Shown in pieces: positions 20,714 through 30,325 of a DNA stretch of 64,000 nt. The DNA is from an uncultured Ruminococcus sp. Its GTDB lineage: Bacteria > Bacillota > Clostridia > Lachnospirales > Lachnospiraceae. How positions within the stretch are numbered: position 1 is the stretch's first letter; each line of letters begins with the position of its first letter. Below the pieces are notes generated by a model. The model worked only from the letters and a program-made list of their open reading frames with translations, searched no databases and had not been told where the DNA came from. The DNA is taken from assembly GCA_904418845.1 (NCBI GenBank), contig CAJFQC010000001.1, positions 62,001 to 126,000 on the forward strand, written 5' to 3'. The position numbers were made by a program, and so were the translations under genes.

Positions 20714-22555
20714 TTATTTCATGTTGCTTCTCTTGCGCATTCTGGAATCAAGAATCTTCTTGCGGATGCGCAGTGATTTGGGAGTTACTTCCAGAAGCTC
20801 GTCCGTATCGATAAAGTCCAGCGCCTGTTCCAGGCTCAAGATCTTCGGCGGGGTGAGACGGAGCGCCTCATCCGCGCTGGAGGAGCGGGTGTTGGTCAGG
20901 TGCTTTGTCTTGCATACGTTGAGTTCAATGTCCTCAGCCTTTCCATTCTGTCCGATAACCATTCCGGAATATACTTTCTCTCCAGGTTCTATAAACAGTG
21001 TACCACGCTCCTGGGCGCTATACAATCCATAAGTTACAGCTTCTCCGGTCTCGAATGCAATGAGAGAGCCCTGTTTACGGTACTGGATATCTCCTTTGTA
21101 CGGAGCGTACCCCTCGAAACTTGTGTTCAGGATTCCGTTTCCTTTTGTGTCTGTGAGAAATTCTCCCCGGTAGCCGATGAGGCCTCTTGATGGGACAGAG
21201 AATTCAAGGCGGGTGAAGCCGCCGTTTGATACGCCCATGTTTTTCAGCTCGCCCTTTCTCTGTCCCAGTTTCTCGATGACGGCTCCAGTAAATTCATCCG
21301 GCACATCGATGAAGGCGGTCTCAATGGGTTCCAGCGTCTTTCCGTTCTCGTCTGTATGGTAGAGAACTTCCGCTTTGCTGACCGCAAACTCATAGCCTTC
21401 GCGGCGCATATTTTCGATGAGGACGGACAGATGGAGCTCCCCGCGCCCAGACACCTTGAAGCTGTCTGTATTTTCCATCTCCTCCACGCGGAGGCTGACG
21501 TCTGTGTTCAGTTCTTTAAAGAGGCGGCTGCGCAGATGCCGGGAAGTCACATACTTGCCCTCCTGTCCTGCGAAGGGACTGTCATTGACAAGGAACTGCA
21601 TGGCGATCGTCGGTTCAGAGATCTTCTGGAAGGGGAGAGCTTCCGGGTTCTCCGGTGAGCACAGCGTATCTCCGATGGAGATATCCGAGATGCCGGAGAT
21701 GGCAACGATGGCTCCGACGGACGCTTCTTTTACTTCCACTTTGTCCAGACCGTCAAATTCATAGAGGCGGCTGATCTTTACTTTTTGCTGCTTGTCAGGA
21801 TCATGGTGGTTTACAAGCACCATATCCTGATTAACGGCGATCATTCCGTTCTCTACCTTGCCGATGCCGATGCGCCCGACATACTCATTGTAATCAATGG
21901 TGCTGATGAGTACCTGTGTGGAAGCTTCAGGATCACCCACGGGAGCCGGAATATAGTTCAGGATCGTCTCGAAGAGCGGTTTCATGTTTTTCTGCTCGTC
22001 ACCGGAGAGGTCTAAGACAGCGACCCCTGCCTTGGCAGAGGCGTAGACAAACGGACATTCGATCTGCTCGTCAGAAGCGCCCAGATCAATAAAGAGCTCC
22101 AGCACCTCATCAATAACCTCTTCAGGGCGCGCCTCCGGACGGTCGATCTTATTGATGCATACGATGACAGGCAGGTCCAGCTCCAGAGCTTTCCTTAAGA
22201 CGAACTTTGTCTGGGGCATGGCGCCCTCAAAAGCGTCCACTACGAGGATGACGCCGTTGACCATCTTGAGCACGCGTTCCACTTCGCCACCGAAGTCAGC
22301 GTGTCCCGGCGTGTCGATGATGTTGATCTTCACTCCGTTGTAATGGACGGCCGTGTTTTTCGACAGGATAGTGATGCCGCGTTCGCGCTCAATGTCATTG
22401 GAATCCATAACGCGCTCGGCAACCTCCTGATTCTCGCGGAACACGCCGCTTTGTTTCAACAGCTCGTCGACCAGTGTAGTTTTGCCGTGGTCTACGTGGG
22501 CGATGATCGCAATATTTCTTACATCTTCACGTCTTGTTTCCATAAATATATTCAC
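20714..22555 (-). CDS. typA: Translational GTPase TypA/BipA
   Basis: RNIAIIAHVDHGKTTLVDELLKQSG, DIERERGITILSKN, DTPGHADFGGEVERVLKMVNGVILVVDAFEG, FSVPSRGLIGYRGEFLTDTKGNGILN. Confidence 0.97.
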   Translation of the reverse strand: MNIFMETRREDVRNIAIIAHVDHGKTTLVDELLKQSGVFRENQEVAERVMDSNDIERERGITILSKNTAVHYNGVKINIIDTPGHADFGGEVERVLKMVNGVILVVDAFEGAMPQTKFVLRKALELDLPVIVCINKIDRPEARPEEVIDEVLELFIDLGASDEQIECPFVYASAKAGVAVLDLSGDEQKNMKPLFETILNYIPAPVGDPEASTQVLISTIDYNEYVGRIGIGKVENGMIAVNQDMVLVNHHDPDKQQKVKISRLYEFDGLDKVEVKEASVGAIVAISGISDISIGDTLCSPENPEALPFQKISEPTIAMQFLVNDSPFAGQEGKYVTSRHLRSRLFKELNTDVSLRVEEMENTDSFKVSGRGELHLSVLIENMRREGYEFAVSKAEVLYHTDENGKTLEPIETAFIDVPDEFTGAVIEKLGQRKGELKNMGVSNGGFTRLEFSVPSRGLIGYRGEFLTDTKGNGILNTSFEGYAPYKGDIQYRKQGSLIAFETGEAVTYGLYSAQERGTLFIEPGEKVYSGMVIGQNGKAEDIELNVCKTKHLTNTRSSSADEALRLTPPKILSLEQALDFIDTDELLEVTPKSLRIRKKILDSRMRKRSNMK

Positions 22556-22750
22556 TCTTTCCTTATTTATTTAATATCGTTTTGAATAAACTGCAGCTTT
22601 TTTATTCTATCATAAAAATCTGAACATGCAAGCATGTTTTATACCTCCTGTATATATAATGGCGGAACTGGCGCATGGACTGCAACAGGCTGAAGTTACA
22701 AATTTTGGAAAAAGCGTATTGATAGAAAAAAATATTTTTTTCCAAAAGTA

Positions 22751-22779
22751 TTGACAGAAAATCACAGGGTGGGTATAGT
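22751..22779 (+). promoter_or_regulatory. Near-consensus promoter upstream of LCP gene (TTGACA-17-TATAGT)
   Basis: TTGACA 22751-22756; TATAGT 22774-22779. Confidence 0.65.
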
Positions 22780-22828
22780 TTATTCAGTACATCATGCCTG
22801 TATCAAAGGGCGGATAATGGAGTGAGAT

Positions 22829-24094
22829 ATGAAAAAGAAGAGACGCCCGGATGAGAATGCCGGCCGAGAAGAAGAATATACTCTTGAGACCATAGAGGAA
22901 GACTCCTTTGAAGAAAATAAAGAAGAAGAAAAAGAAGGGGGTTCCCCGGAGAAAAAGAGGCGTTTTAAGAGATGGCAGAAGATATGTCTTGGCGTAGCTG
23001 TCGTCATGATCGTGCTGATCGGAAGTCTGGCAGGCAGCTTTCTGTACCTGAGGGCGAAGGGTGAGAAGAACCTGAAAGTACAGACGTCGGAGGCCCGTGA
23101 GGACGAGAATGCGCGCGAGGGCATTTTTATTACATATAACGGGAAAGAGTATCAGTACAATGAGAATATCATCAATTTCCTCTGCCTTGGCATAGACAAA
23201 GATATCCCCATCGATCAAAAGCGTGATACAGGGAGCGAGGGGCTCGCGGACGCCGTGCTGCTGGTCAGCGTGGATGTGGAGGATAATCTGATCAGTCTGC
23301 TTGCCATTCCAAGGGATACGATCGTTCCTGTGAAGGTGCAGGATGCACAGGGAAATTTTCTGCGCACGGAAAACGGACAGATCACCCTTCAGTATGCATA
23401 CGGAAAGACCGCAGAGGACAGTTGTGAGCTGATGGTGGACGCGGTGTCAAATCTGTTGTATAAGGTGCCGATCCAGCGGTATTGTTCCATCAACTTTCAG
23501 GCTGTGCCTACGCTGAATGATGCGATCGGCGGCGTCGAGGTGGAGGTTCTCGAAGATATATGGGGCGAACACTGCACCTTATATCAGGGAACGATAGCGC
23601 ATCTCGACGGGTATGAGGCGCTCGATTATATCAGATGGCGCGCCGAGTGGGAAGCCGGGAGCAGCATGACCCGTTTAGAGCGGCAGAAACAGTATATGAG
23701 TAACTATTTTGCTCAGGCGAAGAACGCGGTGAAGAGCGACCTGACGCTTCCGGTCAGAGTGTTCGGCGAACTGAGTGGGAATATGTGCACGAATGTAACT
23801 GTGGAGGACATTACATATCTTGTGCCGGAGATTCTGGATATTTCGCTGGACACGGAGAATATCGCCATGATCCCCGGGGAAGTGACCCAGCCGGGAGAGT
23901 ATGAAGAATATCATGTGTATGAGGAAGAGCTGAAACAGCTTGTGGTCAGCATGTTCTATGAAGAGGTTGCCTCAGAGACAGAGAACACAGAAGACACACA
24001 GAACGGCGAAGGAACAGAAGGCGCCGGGAGCGGACAGGACAGCGGGGAAGCAGAGAACAGCGGGAATTCACAGAGCGGGGCTGCGGAAGGATAG
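22829..24094 (+). CDS. LytR-CpsA-Psr (LCP) family protein
   Basis: Cytoplasmic charged N-term, one TM, NFLCLGIDKD, ADAVLLVSVDVEDNLISLLAIPRDTIV, YCSINFQAVPTLNDAIGGVEVEV, LDGYEALDYIRWRAEWEAGSSMTRLERQKQ. Confidence 0.9.
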   Translation: MKKKRRPDENAGREEEYTLETIEEDSFEENKEEEKEGGSPEKKRRFKRWQKICLGVAVVMIVLIGSLAGSFLYLRAKGEKNLKVQTSEAREDENAREGIFITYNGKEYQYNENIINFLCLGIDKDIPIDQKRDTGSEGLADAVLLVSVDVEDNLISLLAIPRDTIVPVKVQDAQGNFLRTENGQITLQYAYGKTAEDSCELMVDAVSNLLYKVPIQRYCSINFQAVPTLNDAIGGVEVEVLEDIWGEHCTLYQGTIAHLDGYEALDYIRWRAEWEAGSSMTRLERQKQYMSNYFAQAKNAVKSDLTLPVRVFGELSGNMCTNVTVEDITYLVPEILDISLDTENIAMIPGEVTQPGEYEEYHVYEEELKQLVVSMFYEEVASETENTEDTQNGEGTEGAGSGQDSGEAENSGNSQSGAAEG

Positions 24095-24131
24095 CAGGCT
24101 CACAAATATAAGATGATGGCAGGAGAAGGAA

Positions 24132-24974
24132 ATGGAGAATAAAAGACAGGGAAAAAATAAAAAGATCAAGATCATCGTGATCATTGCGGCGGCATGCATT
24201 GTGCTGGCGGGAGCGGGCATCGGAGTCTGGATGTATCTGGGCGGGACAAAGGAAAAGGAGCCGGAGAAGGCAGATCCCGTGGAAGCCCAGGCGGCGTATG
24301 AGACGATGCAGGAAGAGGTTGTCACGGACAGCGACGACCCCATGCAGCGCGAGATTGATTTTGAGGCGCTGAAGGAAAGAAACCCGGATGTGTATGCATG
24401 GATCTGGATTCCGGGCACGAATATCGATTATCCGGTTCTGCAGAGCACGGTGGAAGCGGACGATTATTATCTGAATACGACGATTGACGGAGAGTACGGA
24501 CTTCCCGGTTCGATCTATACAGAAAAATATAATTCTCAGTATTTCATTGATCCGGTGACTGTCATGTACGGTCACGAGCTGAAAGACGGGACGATGTTCT
24601 CAGAACTTCATAAATATACAGACAAGGCATTTTTCGACCAATATCCGTATATTTATATTTACCAGCCGGGAGTTGCGCTTAAGTATCAGATATTTGCGGC
24701 GGTGGCTTTTGACGACAGATATATTCTCGGCAGCTATAACTTCATGGATACGAATGATTTCCAGAAATACGTGGACGAATTGCTAAACTCTATCGACGGC
24801 AATGTGAACCGGGATGTGCAGGTGTCACAGGAGACGACGATTCTGACATTATCTACATGTATCAGCGCGTATCCGGACCAGAGATGGCTCGTAAACGGCA
24901 CTCTGGTAGACGTGTTCCAGGAGGAGGCTGCCCAGGCGGACGCCGCACAGACAGAGGAAACTCAGGGCGAATAG
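24132..24974 (+). CDS. srtB: Class B sortase
   Basis: N-terminal TM; IPGTNIDYPVLQS, VTVMYGHELKDGTMFSELHKY, ILTLSTCISAYPDQRWLVNGTLV (catalytic Cys and Arg). Confidence 0.93.
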   Translation: MENKRQGKNKKIKIIVIIAAACIVLAGAGIGVWMYLGGTKEKEPEKADPVEAQAAYETMQEEVVTDSDDPMQREIDFEALKERNPDVYAWIWIPGTNIDYPVLQSTVEADDYYLNTTIDGEYGLPGSIYTEKYNSQYFIDPVTVMYGHELKDGTMFSELHKYTDKAFFDQYPYIYIYQPGVALKYQIFAAVAFDDRYILGSYNFMDTNDFQKYVDELLNSIDGNVNRDVQVSQETTILTLSTCISAYPDQRWLVNGTLVDVFQEEAAQADAAQTEETQGE

Positions 24975-25089
24975 TCTTAAGATGAAAGGGAAGGAATTGG
25001 GAAAACAGCGGTATTAAAGCCTCACCTTAACCGGAGATGGCTTTAATATATATCACACAAAGTAACAGAGGGAAGGAGAAAGATAAGAA

Positions 25090-25797
25090 ATGAACAAGAA
25101 AATCAAAAAAGCGGCAGCCATTGCCGCAGCAGCAGTGCTCTGCCTGAGCATGAGCATGTCCGCATTCGCTGCAGAGAGTGTAGAAGATCCGGATATCAAC
25201 CAGGGAGAGGAGCAGAAGCCGGCTCAGACAACACCTATCTATGCATATGGAACAGGAAAAGACGCAAACGGAGTGACTGTGAATTTACAGCTTAATGCGG
25301 TTTCCGAAGATGTTCAGAAAGTCTTAGAGGATGAGACAGCAGTGAAGAATATCCTTACAGACGCAGGCTACAATGTGCCGGAGAACAGCTCAGTTGTCCT
25401 CCTCGCCATGGGAGACTATAAGATGACAAATCCGTATCAGGACATCTCTGCAGGTGCGGAAATGACATTCAATCTCGGATATGTCTATGGTGAATATGGT
25501 TCTGCAAATTCAGATAATTTAAAAGATCTCAATAATGGAGATACAATTTATCTGCTTCACCAGAAGGCAGACGGAACATGGGAAGTCATTGAAGGTACAG
25601 TTGCTATAGATCAGTATGGAAACTACATGGTTAATGCTACAATGACAGGCTTCTCACCGATCGGATTCATCAAGGTAATGTCAAATGGCCAGGTTGTGGT
25701 TATGGACAAAAATGAGAACGTTGTAAAACAGGTGAATTCAAACACAGGAACGACAACTACAGTTACAGCTAAGAAATCTCCGAAGACAGGAGAGTAA
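25090..25797 (+). CDS. Secreted protein with C-terminal SPKTGE (candidate sortase B substrate lacking a TM tail)
   Basis: Signal peptide MNKKIKKAAAIAAAAVLCLSMSMSAFAAES; C-terminus TTTVTAKKSPKTGE followed immediately by TAA. Confidence 0.8.
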   Translation: MNKKIKKAAAIAAAAVLCLSMSMSAFAAESVEDPDINQGEEQKPAQTTPIYAYGTGKDANGVTVNLQLNAVSEDVQKVLEDETAVKNILTDAGYNVPENSSVVLLAMGDYKMTNPYQDISAGAEMTFNLGYVYGEYGSANSDNLKDLNNGDTIYLLHQKADGTWEVIEGTVAIDQYGNYMVNATMTGFSPIGFIKVMSNGQVVVMDKNENVVKQVNSNTGTTTTVTAKKSPKTGE

Positions 25798-25871
25798 GAC
25801 GCTGCGCCGCAGCATTAAGCGGCTTACAAAGTAAGACAGATTAATAGCGGCTGTTGATTTGTGTGATGCGG

Positions 25872-25906
25872 AAACCCCTTTTGCCTCAGACAGGCTGAGG
25901 GGTTTT
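25872..25906 (+). terminator. Rho-independent terminator
   Basis: AAACCCCTTTTGCCTCAGACAGGCTGAGGGGTTTT. Confidence 0.8.
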
Positions 25907-25941
25907 CTGTCGTCCACAGTACAGTGGGAGGGAGAAAGACT

Positions 25942-27828
25942 ATGAAAGCCGTAAGAAGATACGAGGAGGGGCTGATGTGGCTGCTCCTGATTTTCATGAT
26001 GGTGTATCCTTTTATCATGGGCTTCCATGTGGAGGAACCCTCGGGGATTGCAAGAGACTATTTTGTCAAAAAAACAGGATATGTAAGCGATATCTTCCAG
26101 TATTACAAAGAGGCTGCGCTGATCATATTCTCTGTCGCGCTTACAGTTCTTCTGTGCGCCGGGGCGGCTCTGGCGTCCGTTGTGGAGGAAAAACTGCCAG
26201 AGAGATACCGGATCGACGGGAAGGTGCTCGGCCTGACAGGAGTGTTTCTCCTTCTGAATATACTCTCCTGTGCGCTCGGAGAGTACAGGGAGTATGCTCT
26301 TATGGGGCTCTTCCTTGATTATGAGGGGCTTGCCGCTCTTGTCGGATATGCGGTCCTGTTCCTTGCCGGATATATTCTGCTCGGCAGCGGGAGGGGCATG
26401 AGCGCGGCGCTCGCCGGCGTCAGGGGACTGACTGTGCTGATCCTTATATGGGCGTGTGTGGAATGTATGGCCGGTCCGGTCTTTAATATCAGAGAGGCGG
26501 CTTTGGCGCTGACTCCGGCGCGGTATGAGCATCTTCTTGACAATGTCTGGATAGATTATCACGGCAGCCTCGCCGTGACTTTTTCCAATCCGGGGTATTT
26601 CGGCGGTCTGTGCGCTCTTTTATGCCCTGTTCTCTACGGTGTCTCTGTCATGGGAAGAAGACGACGGCTGTGCGCGTTTGACGCGGTTCTTGCGGGCGGG
26701 CTCTTTTTTTGTATCGTCATGTCCGGCTCGTCAGGGGCGATGTATGCGGCAGCGGCTGCTCTGGCGGCGGAGACAGTATGCATCGTGCGGGTGAAACGGC
26801 GCTCTGCCAGGTACTGGTCTGTCCTAGCGTTTGCAGCGGCAGCGGCGGTGTCCTTCCTCGCCATGGGGAATACGCAGATTATGAAGGGAGAGTCGGCAGC
26901 GGCACGCCTTGGGGGATCGGTTGTGAACAGCCAGTATGAAAAAGGGGAGAGTGTATTTACCGTGGATCGGATTACGCTGACTGACGGGGAACTGCTTATC
27001 GAATCCGGGGACAGGGCGCTCAATGTGTGTGTGAAAGAAGGAGCTTCCGGGACAGGGCTTGAAGATATCAGATTTTCGGACGGCGATGGAAAGGAGATAG
27101 GTCTGACAGAGAAAGGGGGCTTTTTTCAGCTGGGGAACGGATATGAGGAGGTATCGGCCTGCTTTGAAGAGGAGACGCTCATCCTTGATCTGGGATATCA
27201 GGACCCACTTGAATTTTACTGTTATGACGGGACGCTGTACTATGTTGACTTTAACGGGAGCCTGCTTTCGTCCATCAGCCAGCCGGAGATGAAGGCGATG
27301 GAGGCTTTTTATCATCTGTTTACAGGCAGGGGATATATCTGGGTGTCCAGTCTGCCGATTTTGAAAGAGTGTCTTTTCCTCGGTAAGGGTGTCGGGGTCT
27401 TTCCGTTTTGCTTCCCGCAGTCCGAGGTGGCGGGCATGTTAAATGTCCACGGGAGTGCGGATTATTGTATCGAGATCGCCCACAGCTGGTATCTGCAGAC
27501 AGCGGTGAACGGCGGGGTGACCGCGCTTTTCTGTCTGATCGGGCTCTTTCTGATTCATCTGTATCGGGGCGTGAGGATGTACGCCGTGTCTAAGCGCGGG
27601 AAACCGGCCCGTGCCGGAACAAAGGACGGAACACAGGCATTCCGCGGCGGCACGGAGGGCGGCAGGGAAGCCGGATGCGCTTTGTTCTTCGGTCTGCTTG
27701 CATTTCAGATTGCGGGAATCGTCAATAACAGCGCGGTTACCACAGCCCCGGTATTCTGGATATTATTCGGGTGCAGTATGGGTTATCTGGTGAAGCAGAG
27801 GGAACGGGCAGAGAAATCCGTCGAATGA
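25942..27828 (+). CDS. O-antigen ligase/Wzy-like polytopic membrane protein with large extracytoplasmic insertion
   Basis: At least 10 TM-like segments, FSNPGYFGGLCALLCPVL, FLGKGVGVFPFCFPQ, AHSWYLQTAVNGGVTALFCLIGLFL near the end; about 150-aa soluble segment around 26,920-27,330. Confidence 0.65.
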   Translation: MKAVRRYEEGLMWLLLIFMMVYPFIMGFHVEEPSGIARDYFVKKTGYVSDIFQYYKEAALIIFSVALTVLLCAGAALASVVEEKLPERYRIDGKVLGLTGVFLLLNILSCALGEYREYALMGLFLDYEGLAALVGYAVLFLAGYILLGSGRGMSAALAGVRGLTVLILIWACVECMAGPVFNIREAALALTPARYEHLLDNVWIDYHGSLAVTFSNPGYFGGLCALLCPVLYGVSVMGRRRRLCAFDAVLAGGLFFCIVMSGSSGAMYAAAAALAAETVCIVRVKRRSARYWSVLAFAAAAAVSFLAMGNTQIMKGESAAARLGGSVVNSQYEKGESVFTVDRITLTDGELLIESGDRALNVCVKEGASGTGLEDIRFSDGDGKEIGLTEKGGFFQLGNGYEEVSACFEEETLILDLGYQDPLEFYCYDGTLYYVDFNGSLLSSISQPEMKAMEAFYHLFTGRGYIWVSSLPILKECLFLGKGVGVFPFCFPQSEVAGMLNVHGSADYCIEIAHSWYLQTAVNGGVTALFCLIGLFLIHLYRGVRMYAVSKRGKPARAGTKDGTQAFRGGTEGGREAGCALFFGLLAFQIAGIVNNSAVTTAPVFWILFGCSMGYLVKQRERAEKSVE

Positions 27829-27857
27829 GTGTCGAACGATTCCGAACAAAAAAAGTT

Positions 27858-27887
27858 CTAAATTTATGTCTTATCGCATAAATTTAG
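27858..27887 (+). repeat. Perfect 11-bp inverted repeat
   Basis: CTAAATTTATG - TCTTATCG - CATAAATTTAG. Confidence 0.9.
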
Positions 27888-27933
27888 TAGTGACTCAAAA
27901 AATACCGGAAAGAGGAAGGGAGAGCTACAGATT

Positions 27934-28563
27934 ATGTCAGATAAGATCATTGAGAACAATCAGGTAACAGTCATAGGGATGGTGGTGTCGGAGTTTACAT
28001 ACAGCCATGAGGTGTTTGGAGAGGGATTCTACATGGTGGATATCCTTGTGAAACGGCTGAGCAGTTCAAATGACAGGATCCCAGTGATGGTGTCGGAGCG
28101 TCTCATCGACGTGACAGAGGATTACAGAGGAAAATGTATTATGGTATCCGGGCAGTTCCGGTCGTACAACCGGCACGAGGAACAGAAAAACAGGCTGGTT
28201 CTCTCCGTGTTTGCCAGGGAGATCGAGTTTATTGACGAAGAGCCGGATGGAGCGAGGACGAATCACATTCTTTTAGAAGGATATATGTGTAAACGGCCTG
28301 TGTACCGCAAGACCCCTCTTGGAAGGGAGATCGCGGATCTTCTGCTGGCGGTCAACCGTCCCTACGGGAAATCAGATTACATCCCCTGCATCTGCTGGGG
28401 GAGAAACGCCAGATATGCATCAGGATTTGAAGTGGGAGAGCATGTGCGTATACTGGGAAGGATTCAGAGCAGAGAATATGTGAAAAAGCTGTCAGAGACA
28501 GAGACAGAGACGAGAACAGCGTACGAAGTATCTGTCAGTAAGCTTGAGTGTATAGATGAATAG
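27934..28563 (+). CDS. SSB-like protein, apparently two tandem OB folds
   Basis: First half NNQVTVIGMVVSEFTYSHEVFGEGFYMVDILVKR...VSGQFRSYNRHEEQKNRLVLSVFAREIE; second half NHILLEGYMCKRPVYRKTPLGREIADLLLAVNRPYGKSDYIPCICWGRNARYASGFEVGEHVRILGRIQSREYVKK. Confidence 0.75.
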   Translation: MSDKIIENNQVTVIGMVVSEFTYSHEVFGEGFYMVDILVKRLSSSNDRIPVMVSERLIDVTEDYRGKCIMVSGQFRSYNRHEEQKNRLVLSVFAREIEFIDEEPDGARTNHILLEGYMCKRPVYRKTPLGREIADLLLAVNRPYGKSDYIPCICWGRNARYASGFEVGEHVRILGRIQSREYVKKLSETETETRTAYEVSVSKLECIDE

Positions 28564-28576
28564 AACCATTGATTTA

Positions 28577-28622
28577 GGGTATCATGTGTTGAGATAACAA
28601 CTCAAATGTGATATCCTTTTTT
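28577..28622 (+). terminator. Rho-independent terminator
   Basis: GGGTATCATGTGTTGAGATAACAACTCAAATGTGATATCCTTTTTT. Confidence 0.75.
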
Positions 28623-28695
28623 ATATCGGAAAGTCCTTTGGACTGGCACATGATATGAAAAGTGAAGGGAAATACTAAACAGGAGGAACATGACT

Positions 28696-29454
28696 ATGGT
28701 AAGGATATTGCTGCATGGATGTAACGGAAAGATGGGAAGGATGATCACAGAGATTGCCAAATCGGATGAAAATGTGAAGATCGCCGCAGGTGTGGATACA
28801 TATACCGGGATTCCCAATGATTATCCGGTGTTTGATTCTGTTGAAAAGTGCAATGTGGATGTTGAGGTGGCAGTTGATTTTTCAAATGCAGGGGCAATAG
28901 ATGCGCTCATCGACTATTGTGTGGAGAAGAAGCTTCCCCTGGTCCTCTGCACAACCGGTCTGTCGGAAGAACAGCTTGGTAAGATTACTGAGGCGTCAAA
29001 AAAGATTGCTGTCCTTAAGTCGGCGAACATGTCTCTTGGGATCAACCTGCTCTTAAAGCTTTTACAGGACGCGGCAAAGGTGCTCGCTCCCGCAGGATAT
29101 GATGTGGAGCTGGCAGAACGCCACCACAATCAGAAGGTGGATGCTCCCAGCGGAACAGCGCTTGCTCTTGCCGACTCTGTAAATGAGGCGCTGAACAATG
29201 AATATCATTATGTGTACGACAGAAGCCGGGTGAGACAGAAAAGAGAGAAAAAAGAGATCGGTATCAGCGTGGTGCGGGGCGGCACCATTGTGGGAGAGCA
29301 TGAGGTGATTTTCGCGGGTACGGACGAGGTAATCGAGTTCAAACACACAGCGTATTCAAGAAGTGTTTTTGCCAAAGGAGCTGTGGAGGCCGGCAAGTTT
29401 CTCGCGGGCAGGGCTCCGGGAATGTATGATATGGGAGACGTAGTCGGGCTGTAA
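28696..29454 (+). CDS. dapB: 4-hydroxy-tetrahydrodipicolinate reductase
   Basis: RILLHGCNGKMGRMI, VDFSNAGAIDALIDYC, VLCTTGLSEEQL, ELAERHHNQKVDAPSGTALALAD. Alternative start at 28690. Confidence 0.96.
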   Translation: MVRILLHGCNGKMGRMITEIAKSDENVKIAAGVDTYTGIPNDYPVFDSVEKCNVDVEVAVDFSNAGAIDALIDYCVEKKLPLVLCTTGLSEEQLGKITEASKKIAVLKSANMSLGINLLLKLLQDAAKVLAPAGYDVELAERHHNQKVDAPSGTALALADSVNEALNNEYHYVYDRSRVRQKREKKEIGISVVRGGTIVGEHEVIFAGTDEVIEFKHTAYSRSVFAKGAVEAGKFLAGRAPGMYDMGDVVGL

Positions 29455-29488
29455 GAAGCTGTATTGTCATATATTATGAGGAAGGAAT

Positions 29489-30325
29489 ATGGAAAAGGAA
29501 CAGTATACAATGACAAATGAAGAGGTGTCCGAACCGCTTAAAATCTATCTTCAGGAGATCGGCCGGATTCCCCTTCTTACAGAAGAGGAAGAAAAGGAGC
29601 TCGACAAAAGGCTTGCCGGGGGAGATACATCGGCAAGGCAGAGGCTTGAAGAGGGCAATCTCCGTCTGGTAGTTTCTCTGGCGAAGCATTATACAGGAAG
29701 AGGAGTTCCGCTTTTGGATCTTATTCAGGAAGGAAACATGGGGCTGATGCACGCGGCGGAGAAGTATGATCATACAAAGGAGAACCGCTTCTCCACCTAC
29801 GCCTCATGGTGGATCAAAGAGGCCATGCAAAGAGCCATTGACCAGCAGTCCAGAGAAATCCGCGTTCCTGTCCATGTGGCAGAGAATATGAAGAAAGTAC
29901 AGCGCGCGTCAAGAGAGCTCCAGCAGGAGCTGGGCCGGGACGCGTCTGCCGAGGAGATTGCGGGCAGGCTGGGATACCGCACAGCAGAGGAAGTAAGAGA
30001 CATCCTCAGCTATTTTCAGACTCCGGTGTCTCTTGAGACTCCCATCGGCGAGGGCGGTGAGGACAGCATTCAGGATATGGTGGAAGATAAGACAGAGACC
30101 ACCCCTGAGGAGGCCATGAATATCCTCGTACAGAAGGAAGAGGTAAAGGAACTTCTGGAAACATTGAACGGCAGAGAGCAGGAGGTGATCCGTCTGCGGT
30201 ATGGTCTTGGGGACGGAAAAACGCATACATTGGAAGAGATCGGCGGAAGGCTTGGCATTACCAGGGAGAGAGTCCGCCAGATTGAAGCGCGCGCCATGGA
30301 AAAATTGAGGAAAAATGCAAAATAG
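29489..30325 (+). CDS. RpoD-like sigma-70 family factor (short, no region 1.1)
   Basis: [100 protein letters not shown]. Confidence 0.93.
   Translation: MEKEQYTMTNEEVSEPLKIYLQEIGRIPLLTEEEEKELDKRLAGGDTSARQRLEEGNLRLVVSLAKHYTGRGVPLLDLIQEGNMGLMHAAEKYDHTKENRFSTYASWWIKEAMQRAIDQQSREIRVPVHVAENMKKVQRASRELQQELGRDASAEEIAGRLGYRTAEEVRDILSYFQTPVSLETPIGEGGEDSIQDMVEDKTETTPEEAMNILVQKEEVKELLETLNGREQEVIRLRYGLGDGKTHTLEEIGGRLGITRERVRQIEARAMEKLRKNAK

Noticed and set aside
28564-28695. Lysine riboswitch upstream of dapB
   Set aside because: The intergenic space is too short and is explained by a terminator of the preceding gene plus an RBS.
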